Positions 48,116 to 64,000 of a stretch of DNA of 64,000 nt are shown here, in pieces. The translations under genes and the position numbers were made by a program. Position 1 is the first letter of the stretch. Each line of letters begins with the position of its first letter. This DNA is from Micromonospora sp. R77. GTDB taxonomy: Bacteria; Actinomycetota; Actinomycetes; Mycobacteriales; Micromonosporaceae. Under the pieces are notes generated by a model. It saw only the letters and a program-made list of their open reading frames with translations, searched no databases and was not told the DNA's origin. Where the stretch lies: contig NZ_JALDST010000001.1 of NCBI RefSeq assembly GCF_022747945.1, forward strand, positions 248,001 through 312,000, in the 5' to 3' direction.

Positions 48116-48147
48116 GGTCGGGACGGTCCACCCGGACCGCCCCGACC
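48116..48147 (-). terminator. Hairpin between mbtH-like and kamA-like genes
   Basis: 14-base arms (48116-48129 and 48134-48147) with a single A-C mismatch and loop ACCC, 10 bases after the MbtH stop. No T-run. It may partly terminate transcription or protect the upstream transcript, giving less KamA and exporter than NRPS. Confidence 0.55.
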
Positions 48148-48156
48148 CCGGACACG

Positions 48157-48369
48157 TCAGCCCTGCGCGGCGGCCATCCGCTCGCGCAGCCTCTTCGGAC
48201 GCATGTCGGTCCACACCTCGTCGATGTGGGCGAGGCAGTCCGTACGGCTGCCCTCGAAGCCGGTGGCGGTCCAGCCCGCCGGCAGCTCACGGTCGGCGAA
48301 CCAGATCGAGTACTGCTCCTCGTGGTTCATCACGACGCGGTAGGTGCGGTCATCGTCGTCGACGGCCAT
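48157..48369 (-). CDS. MbtH-like protein
   Basis: 70 residues with the family signature: YRVVMNHEEQYSIWFADRELPAGW and a C-terminal WTDMRPKRLRERM. MbtH proteins bind NRPS adenylation domains and are needed for their folding and activity. The ATG at 48369 follows GAGAAGGAGAACGG. It lies in the NRPS operon between the P450 and KamA genes, so at least one local A domain is probably MbtH-dependent. Confidence 0.95.
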   Translation of the reverse strand: MAVDDDDRTYRVVMNHEEQYSIWFADRELPAGWTATGFEGSRTDCLAHIDEVWTDMRPKRLRERMAAAQG

Positions 48370-48462
48370 CGCCGTTCTCCTTCTCGTTCGGTTACTCGGT
48401 CGGACGGGCCCCGGTCGGGTGACCGGGAAGGGTGCGGCGCGGGCGGTGGCCGCCCGCGGGAT

Positions 48463-49682
48463 CTACAGGCGGACCGGCAGTGCCCGGAGGCTGCGGTTGA
48501 GCAGCGACGGCTGCCAGCTCACCTCGGTCGTGGCGAGCGCCAGCCGGGGCGCGGCGGCCAGCAGGTCGGTCAGCGCCGCCCCGGCCACCAGCCGGGCCAG
48601 CGGCGCGCCCAGGCAGAAGTGGCCCCCCTGCCCGAAGCCCAGGTGCGGATTCGGGTGCCGGCGCAGGTCCAACTCGTCGGGGCGGTCGAAGCGCGACGGG
48701 TCCCGGTTCGCGCCGGCGGTGACCACGTAGAGCCGCTGCCCCGCCCGCAACCGGCGGCCGGCCAACTCGAAGTCGTCCTTGACGTGCCGGATGGACATCT
48801 TGGACGGCCCGTCGAAGCGCAGCAGCTCCTCCACGGCGACCGTGGCCAGCTCCGGGTCGTCGCGCAGCAGGGCCAGCTGGTCGGGGTGGCGCAGCAGGTT
48901 CCAGGTGCCCACGGCGATGAGGTTGCTGGTGGTCTCGCCGCCGGCGAACGCCACGTGGGTGAGCATGGCGACGAACTCGTCCTCGCTGACCGACTCCCCC
49001 ACCAGGCCGGTGGCGAGCGCCGCGCTGATCAGGTCCTCGCGGGGCGCGGCCCGACGGGCCCGGACCAGCGTGCGCAGATAGTCGAAGAGGTCCAGCAGGG
49101 CCTGCTGCGAGCGGTCGTTCTCCTCCGGCGACTGCACCGCGCCCAGGGCCAGGTCGCCGACCTGGATCGCCCACCGCTGGAACATCGCGGTGTCCTCGAC
49201 CGGTACGCCCATCCAGGCCGCCGCGACGGTCGCCGGCAGCGGCCGGGCGAACTCGGCGACCAGGTCGATGACGCCACCGCCGGCACCGGCCCGGGCGGCC
49301 AGTCGGGTCACCGCCTCCTGCACCATCGGACGGTTGCGTCGCACCTGGCGGGCCCCGAAGGCGCCCCGGAAGACGCTGCGCAGCCGCCGGTGCTCGGGCG
49401 GGTCGACGAAGACCATCCAGCCCGCCATGATCGTGAAGGCGCGGGCCGCCTCCGGGCTGAGCAGGTCCAGCGGGGTCTGGGCCAGCATCGGGCTGATCCG
49501 GTCCGCGGAGATCGCCGGCTCGGTGTAGCAGGCCGCCGCCGGCTCGTAGCCGGTGACCAGCCACGCCCGGTGCACCGGGCTCCAGTGCACCGGCTCGGCG
49601 GCCCGCAGCTGCGCCAGGTACGGGTACGGGTCGGCGACGAGGTCGTCGTCGAGCAGGTAACGGTCGGTCAGGGTCGCGGTCC

Positions 49683-49686
<4 letters not shown>
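48463..49686 (-). CDS. Cytochrome P450 of the NRPS operon
   Basis: 407 residues: I-helix [12 protein letters not shown]-helix ExxR in VEELLRFDG, heme loop [10 protein letters not shown] with Cys at about 358. Class I bacterial type, needing separate redox partners not seen here. The GTG at 49686 overlaps the NRPS stop as GTGA. P450s in this position commonly hydroxylate a carrier-bound amino acid or tailor the released peptide. Confidence 0.93.
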
Positions 49687-56884
<7,198 letters not shown>

Positions 56885-56888
<4 letters not shown>

Positions 56889-59800
56889 CGGGTCTCCTCC
56901 AGTTTCCGGGCGAGCCGGGCGATGGTGCGGGCCTCGAAGAAGCTGCGCAGGGTGAGCGGGGCGGCCAGCCGGTCGCGCAGCCGGGAGATGACCCGCAGCG
57001 CGGTCAGCGAGTGGCCGCCGAGGGCGAAGAAGTCGTCCTCGACGCCGACGTCGGGCCGGTCCAGCAGGTCGGCCCAGACCTCGGCGATGACCCGTTCGGT
57101 GTCGGTACGCGGCGCCACCCGGGTCACGGCGGTCCGCTCGGCCCGGATCTCGGGCAGCGCCGCCCGGTCGACCTTGCCGTTGCCGAGCAGCGGCAAAGCG
57201 TCCAGGACCAGCAGCTCGGCCGGGATCAACGCGGACGGCAGGCGGGCCTCCAGGTGCCCACGCAGGTCCGCCTCGGTGACCCGGCCGTCCGGGGTCCGCT
57301 GGGCGTAGCCGGCGAGCCGCCAGCCGTTCGGCCCGTCCGGGCGGGCCACCACGGCCGCCGCGCCGACCTCGGGATGCTCGGCCAGCGCGGCCTCCACCTC
57401 GGCCGGTTCGACCCGCACGCCGCGTACCTTCACCTGCCGGTCGAGCCGGCCGCGGAACTCCAGCGTCCCGTCGGCGAGCCAGCGCGCCGCGTCGCCGGTG
57501 CGGTACATCCGTGCACCGGGCGGCCCGGCCGGGTCCGGCAGGTAGGCGGCGGCGGTGAGCCCGGGCCGGTCGTGGTAGCCGCGGCTCACCCCGCTCCCGC
57601 CGATGTGCAGTTCGCCGAAGACGCCCACCGGCACCGGGCGCAGCGCCGCGTCGAGCACCTGCACGGTGGTCCCCGGCATCGGGACGCCGATGCCGATCGA
57701 CTCGTACGCCCGGCCCGGGTCGAGGTCGGCGAGGGTGGTGGTGACGGTCGCCTCGGTGGGGCCGTACTGGTTGACGACCCGGCGCAGCCCGGGCAGCGCC
57801 CGGTGCACCTTGGCCAGCAGCGCCGGGGTGCACGGCTCCCCGCTGAGCACCAGCAACCGCAGCCCCGGCAGGGTCGCCGCGCCGACGTCACCGGCGTCGA
57901 GCAGCTGGTGCAGCAGCGACGGCACCATGCTCAGCAGCGCGGTCGGCGCGGGTCGGCCCGGCAGGTCGGCGGCGAGCGTGGACAGGTCGGACCGGCCGGC
58001 CATCAGCACGGTCGCGCCGACGGTGAGCGGGCCGACGCAGTCCCGCAGGAACGCGTCGAAGCCGGTCGAGGCGCGTTGCAGGACGACGTCGTCGGGTCCC
58101 AGCCGGTAGTGGGCCAGGACGGTGTCGAGGTAGGCGGTGATCCCGGCGTGCTCGACCAGCACGCCCTTCGGCGTCCCGGTGGAGCCGGAGGTGTGCACCA
58201 GGTAGGCGAGCTGGCCGGGGCGGACGGGGACGGCGGGCAGGTCGGCCGGCGGGGCGGTGGCCCGGGCGACGGTGAGGGTGTCCGGGTCGAGCACCAGCAG
58301 TTCCTGCTCGGCCAGTCGCGCCAGCCGGTGCGGCGGCAGCTCCGGGTCGACGAAGGCCATGCCGGCCTTCCAGACGCCGAGCACGGCGACCACCGTGTCG
58401 ACGCCCTGGGGTGGCCGCAGCCCGACCCGGTCCTCCGGCCGACGCCCCGCTCCCGCAGGTACCGGGCGAGCTGGTCGGCCCGCCGGTCCAGGGCCGCGTA
58501 GGTCAGCTCGCCGGGCTGGCCGACCACCGCCGTGCTGTCCGGGTGGTTTCCGGACGCGATCGGCGATCCGGAACAGCAGCGAGCGGAACGGGGCGGTTGG
58601 GCGGCCTGCGGGGCCGGGACGGCGTCGGCCAGCGGCAGGTCGTCGATCCGGGCCGCCGGGTCGGCGGCGACGGCGCGCAGCAACCGGACGTACGCGCCGG
58701 CCATCCGCGCCATGGTGGCGGCGTCGAAGATGTCGGTGGTGTAGTCCAGCGCGCCGGCCAGCCCGTCCGGGCCGTGCACCAGTTCCAGGGTCAGGTCGAG
58801 CTTGGCGGCGCCCCGGTCCACCGGCTGGGCGACGCCGGTCGCGGCACCCAGCCGCAGGGTGTCCAGGGTCCAGTCGTTGTAGCTGAACAGGGCCTGGAAC
58901 AGCGGTGAGCGGCTCAGGTCGCGCTCCGGGCTCAGCTCCTCGACGAGCCGGCCGAACGGCAGCTCCTGGTGCTCGTACGCGGCGAGCGCGTCGTCGCGTA
59001 CCCGGCCGAGCAGGTCGGTGAAGCGGGGACCGCCGGCCAGGTCGGCCCGCAGCACCAGCGTGTTCAGGAAGAACCCGACCACCTCGCGGACCTCCGGCCG
59101 CCCCCGCCCGGCGACGGGGGTGCCGACGGCGAAGTCGGTCTGGCCGCTCCACCGGCCCAGCAGCACCTGGTAGGTGGCGAGCAGCGTCATGAACAGGGTC
59201 GCGCCGTGCGCCCGGCTGAGTCGTTCCAGCGCGGCGACGACGTCCGGTTCGACGGTGAACCCGACGCTCGCCCCGGCGCCGGCGCGCACCGGCGGCCGGG
59301 GCCGGTCGGTGGGCAGCTCCAGGTCGGGCAGGCTGGCCAGCCGCCGGCGCCAGTGGTCCAGCTCCCCGGCCAGCCGGTCACCGGCGAGCCGGTCGCGCTG
59401 CCAGGCGGCGAAGTCGGCGTAGCGCACCGGCGGGCGGGCACGTCGACGCCGTCGTAGCCGGCCTCCAACTCCCGGACCAGCACCGCCGCCGACCAGCCGT
59501 CGGCGATGGCGTGGTGCAGGGTGAGCAGCAGCAGGTGGGTGTCGCCGGCCTGCCACAGCACGGCCCGGAACAGCGGCCCGGTGGTCAGCTCGAACGGCCG
59601 GCGGGCCTCCCGGGCCAGGTCGGCCTCCGCGTCGGCCCCGGTGGCCGCGACCCGCCGGTCCAGACCGCCCCAGCCGGGCAGGACGTCCTGCCGGACCACC
59701 CCGTCGACCAGGGCGAACCGGGTACGCAGCGACTCATGCCGGTCGACCAGCGCGGCCAACGCCGCGGCCAGCCGGTCGGCGTCCACCGGCCCGGTCAGCC

Positions 59801-62800
59801 GCCAGGCCAGCGGGATGGTGTACGCCGCCCCGGCGCCCTCCAGCCGGTCGAGGAAGACCAGCCGTTCCTGCCCGAAGGAGACGGGCAGCCCGACGGTCTC
59901 CTCGCCCCGGATGATCGGGGCGACCCGGGCGTCGGTCCCACCGAGCAGGCGGGCCAGCCCGGCGACGCTGCGGGCGGTGAACAGGTCCCGGAAGGTGATC
60001 TCCCGGCCGGTACGCGCGGCGACCGCGCCGACCACCTTGATGGCCAGCAGCGAGTGCCCGCCGAGGGCGAAGAAGTCGTCGTCCATGCCCGGGTCGGTGA
60101 CGCCGAGCACCTCGGTGAAGATCTCCGCGAGTTGGCGTTCCAGTTCCGTCGCCGGCTCCCGCCGGCCCGCGCCGGTGGCGTACGTCGGCTCGGGCAGGGC
60201 GGCCCGGTCGACCTTGCCGTTCCCGGTCAGCGGCAGCTCGTCGAGGACCACCACGGCGGCCGGCACCAGGTACGCCGGCAGCACCTGCCCGAGGTGCGCC
60301 CGCAGGTCACCCAACTCGGTCGGGTCGGCGGCCACGTACGCGACGAGGCTGAGCACGCCAGCGCGGTCGGGGCGGGCGAGCACCACCGCGTCCCGGACCG
60401 CCGGGTGGCGGCGTACCGCCGTCTCGATCTCGCCCGGCTCGACCCGGAAACCGCGCACCTTCACCTGCCCGTCGGCCCGGCCGACGAACTCCAGCACCCC
60501 GTCGGCGGTCCACCGGACCAGGTCGCCGGTGCGGTAGACCCGGCCGCCCGGCGCACCGAACGGGTCGGGCAGGAACCGTTCGGCGGTGCGGGCCGGCGCA
60601 CCGACGTATCCCCGGGCCAGTCCGGCACCGCCGAGCAGCAGCTCGCCGACCACCCCGGTCGGTACGGGCCGCAGCGCCCGGTCGACGACGTAGGCGGTGG
60701 TGTGGTGCATCGGCCGGCCGATCGGGACGCGACCGGTGCCGCCGGTGGGTGTGGTGACCGGGTGCCAGGTGCCGAACGTGGTCGACTCGGCGGGGCCGTA
60801 CATGTGCAGCAGCCGGCCGGGACCGCCGTGGGCGAGCAGGCCGTCCACGGTGGCCGGGTCGGCGGCCTCCCCACCGAAGAGCACGTGCCGCAGGTCGCGC
60901 AGGGCGTCCGGGCGTTCCCGGGCGACCTGGTGGAACAGGGCGGTGGTGAGGAAGAGGGTGGTGACCCGGTGCCGGGCCAGGTGGGCGGCCAGGGCGGCGG
61001 TGGAGAGCGCCACGTCGGGCGGGGTGACCACCAGGGTCGCCCCGGCGACCAGGGTGGCCCACACCTCGAAGGTGGCCGCGTCGAAGACCGGGTTGGCGGC
61101 GAACGCCACCCGGTCGTCCGGCGTGAGGTCCAGGTAGCCGCCGTCGTGGACGGTGCGGACCAGGCCGCGGTGGGTGATGCCGATGCCCTTGGGGCGCCCG
61201 GTGGAGCCGGAGGTGTGCACCACGTAGCCGAGCTGCTCCGGGTCGACCGGGACCGCCGGGTCGGTGGTCGGCCGCCGGTCCAGGTCGGCGGCGTCGCGGA
61301 CCAGGTCGACGACCCGGCAGTCCAGGCCCGCGCCGTCGTGGTGCCCGGCGGCGGTGACCAGCAGGGTGGCGCCGGCACCGGCGGTCATGTGCCGGCTGCG
61401 TTCGGCCGGTTGGTCGGCGTCCAGCGGCAGGTAGGCGCCGCCGGCCCGGAGCACGGCGAGCTGCGCGCGGACCAGGTCGGCCCGCGCGGCAGGCTGACCG
61501 CCACCACGGTCTCCGGGCCCACGCGCCGAGGTCGCCAGGGTGGTGGGCCAGGCTGGTTCGCCCGCCGGTCCAGTTCGGCGTGTACGTCCAGACGGTCGCG
61601 CCGTCCACCACGGGCTGGTCGGGGTCGGCGGCGATCCGGTCGGCGACGAGGTGGTGCAGCGGCCGGGCGGGTAGCACCGGGGTCGCCGCGGTGCTCGCCA
61701 GCAGGGCGTCCCGCTCGGCCGGGTCGAGCACCGGCCAGTCGCCGAACCGGGCGCCGGCGTCGTCGGCCACGGCGCCGAGCAGCCGGACGTACGCCCCGGC
61801 CAGGCGGTCCACCGTGGCCGGGTCGAACAGGTCGGTGGCGTACTCGAACAGGCCGGTACGGGTCCCGTCGGGCGCCTCGTCGACGAAGAGGGTGAGGTCG
61901 AACTTGGCGGTCCGCCAGCCCAACGCGAGTTCGGTGACCGTCCGGCCGGGCAGCCGCAGCGCGGTGAGCGCGGTGTCCCGCAGCGCGAACATGCTCTGGT
62001 AGATCGGCGTACGGCTGAGGTCCCGCTCGCCGCCCAGCTCCGCGACCACCTGTTCGAACGGCACGTCCTGGTGCTCGTAGGCGCCGAGGGTGGCCTCGCG
62101 GACCCGCCCGACCAGGTCGGTGAAGGTGGGGTCGCCGGCCAGGTCGGCGCGGACGGCGACGGTGTTGACGAAGAAGCCGACGACGTGCTCCACCTCGGCC
62201 CGGGACCGGCCGGCCACCGGCGTGCCGACGGCGAAGTCGTGCTGCCCGCTCCACCGGCCGAGCAGCGCCTGGTACGCGGCCAGCAGCACCGTGTGCAGGG
62301 TGGTGTGCTGCTCCTGGGCCCACGCGGTGAGCCGGCGCAGCGCGTCGGGCGGCAGGTCGAAGCGGTGGGTGGCGCCGTCCGCGCCGAGCACCGCCGGGCG
62401 GGGCCGGTCGGTGGGCAGCTCCAGCGCCGGCACCCCGGCGAGGCTGTCCCGCCACCACTTCAGCTCGGCGGCGAGCCGGACCGGACCGAGGTCGGCGCGC
62501 TGCCAGCGGGCGAAGTCGACGTAGCGCACCGGCGGCGCGGGCGGGGTCGCGCCGGCGTAGAGGTCGCCGAGTTCGCGGGCGACGACACCGAGCGACCAGC
62601 CGTCCGCGACCACGTGGTGCAGCACCAGCAGCAGCACGTCGTGTTCGGGGAGGCGGACCAGCGTGGCGCGCCACAGTGGCCCGGCCGCCAGGTCGAACGG
62701 TTCGCGGATCCGGGCGGCGGCCAGTTCGTCGGTCCAGGCGTCGGCGTCGACCCGCTCCAGTGCCACCGTCGGTTCCGCCGCCACCACCGGTACGTCGTCG

Positions 62801-64000
62801 ACGAACCGGGTCCGCAGTGCGTCGTGCCGGGCGGCGAGCCGGTGCAGCGCGCGGCGCAGGGTGGCCTCGTCGAGGTGGCCGTCGACCCGCCAGGCGACCG
62901 GGATGACGTAGTGCGGGCTGTCCGGGTGGATCCGCTGCAGGAACAGCAGCCGCTCCTGGCCGAACGAGGCCACCGCCGGCGTGTCGTCGTCGCCGGCCAC
63001 CAGCGCCGGCGCGGTGTCCGGCGTGGACGCGGCGGCGACCGTCTCGGCGAGACCGGCGACGGTCAGCCCCTCGAACAGGTCCCGGAGGGAGACCTCCACG
63101 CCCAGCTCCTCCCGGAGGCGGGCGATCAGCCGCACGGCCAGCAGCGAGTGCCCGCCGAGGGCGAAGAAGGTGTCGTCGACACCGACCCGGGCGACCCCGA
63201 AGACATCGGTCCAGACCTTCGCCAGGCGCTCCTGCACCGGGTTCTCCGGTGCCCGGTACGCGACGGCCAGGTCGGGCCGGTCCGGGGCGGGCAGCGCCTT
63301 GCGGTCCAGTTTCCCGCTCGGCGTCAGCGGCAGCTCGGCCAGTGGCACGAACGTCGACGGCACCATGTAGCCGGGCAGCCGCTCGGCCAGCCGGTCCCGC
63401 AGCACGTCGAGGTCCGGCCCGCCGTGGTCCGACCCGTCCCCCGGCCGGTCCCCGACGACGTACGCGACGAGCCGCTTCTCGGTGGCCTCGCCGGTGGCCA
63501 CCACCACCGAGGCGCGCACCCCCGGCTGGTCGTCGAGCACCGCCTGGATCTCGCCCAGCTCCACCCGGTTGCCGGCGAGCTTGAGCTGCTCGTCCACCCG
63601 GCCGAGGTAGTCGACCACGCCGGGGCGGTGCCAGCCGGCCAGGTCACCGCTGCGGTACATCCGGCCGCCCGGCTCGCCGTACGGGTCGGGCAGGAACCGC
63701 TCGGCGGTCAGGCCCGGCTGGCCGAGGTAGCCGCGGGCGAGCTGCACCCCGGCCAGGTACAGCTCACCCGGACCGTCCCCCGGCGCCGGGCGCAGCTCGG
63801 CGTCGAGGATGTGCAGCTGGGTGTTGTCGACGGCCGCGCCGATCGGCACGCTCGCCCCGGACCACTCCGGCCGGCAGGCCCACGCGCTCACCTCGATGGA
63901 GGCCTCGGTGGGGCCGTACAGGTTGTGCAGTTCGACGTCGGGCAGGGCGCGCAGCACCCGGTTCTGCAGGTCGGTGGGGAGCGCCTCGCCGCTGGCCAGG
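56885..64000 (-). CDS. Multimodular NRPS, 5' end outside window and frame-disrupted
   Basis: From the window edge: end of an A domain ([13 protein letters not shown]), T ([12 protein letters not shown]), C (HHVVADGWS), A ([13 protein letters not shown]; pocket near D-A-F-F-L-G-M-T-F, Ile/Val-like), T, C (HHAIADGWS), A ([13 protein letters not shown]), T ending at 56885. The frame changes at least seven times: about 58437, 58554, 58590, 59430, 61480, 61523, 61552 and 61580. Most are repaired by one base, and conserved motifs continue in the next frame each time. Two clusters lie at the start of A domains, the third in a C domain. No epimerisation domain is seen. Sequence or assembly error is more likely than decay, because the coupling to the next NRPS gene and all catalytic motifs are preserved. 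Confidence 0.85.

Overview
The window is very GC-rich actinobacterial DNA. Its gene content (SARP/AfsR-type and LAL regulators, ricin-lectin glycoside hydrolases, a large NRPS, a lasso-type RiPP region, RHS protein, tRNA-adjacent integrase) fits a soil actinomycete, most likely of the Micromonosporaceae; the genus is an inference from style, not from a marker gene.

Layout. 1-7 kb: the 3' part of an AfsR-like ATPase regulator; a reverse two-component operon (response regulator, kinase, GerMN lipoprotein) followed by a small GlsB/YeaQ membrane protein; and a forward stress-type cluster (two STAS proteins, a second GlsB-like protein, a BON protein). A GTCAC-N6-GTCA(C/T) direct repeat lies upstream of both the response regulator and the first glsB-like gene. 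7-11.5 kb: a GNAT enzyme and a lasso-type RiPP region (ABC ATPase, candidate precursor, nucleotidyltransferase, B2 leader peptidase, PqqD-like B1, ABC permease) with no visible macrolactam synthetase. 11.6-21.7 kb: a sigma-factor scar, a 1,103-residue RHS protein with a small membrane partner, a membrane metallophosphoesterase, a papain-like protease, a dead integrase, and a secreted lipase with its partner. 21.7-32.4 kb: a scrap yard of transposase, SbcC and integrase remnants around an intact PEP-dependent phosphotransferase/methyltransferase operon and its LuxR regulator. It ends at an intact tRNA-Pro(GGG) and may be a decayed island.

32.5-43 kb: a LacI-family regulator, a GH43 remnant, two polyprenol-type glycosyltransferase genes, and a reverse polysaccharide-degradation operon (GH59-ricin, GH43-CBM6-CBM2, SGNH-ricin) with a LacI-type palindrome upstream. 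43-64 kb: a Tat-exported multicopper oxidase, then a reverse NRPS operon that runs off the window: multimodular NRPS, C-A-T-C-A-T-TE NRPS, P450, MbtH, KamA-family radical SAM enzyme and MFS exporter, mostly with ATGA/GTGA overlaps.

Several otherwise convincing genes (GerMN lipoprotein, nucleotidyltransferase, multicopper oxidase, upstream NRPS) are broken by one-base shifts, most of them repaired by adding a single base in a GC-rich run. This looks more like sequence error than real decay, unlike the mobile-element remnants, which are truncated and carry stop codons. No CRISPR array, rRNA or replication origin was seen.
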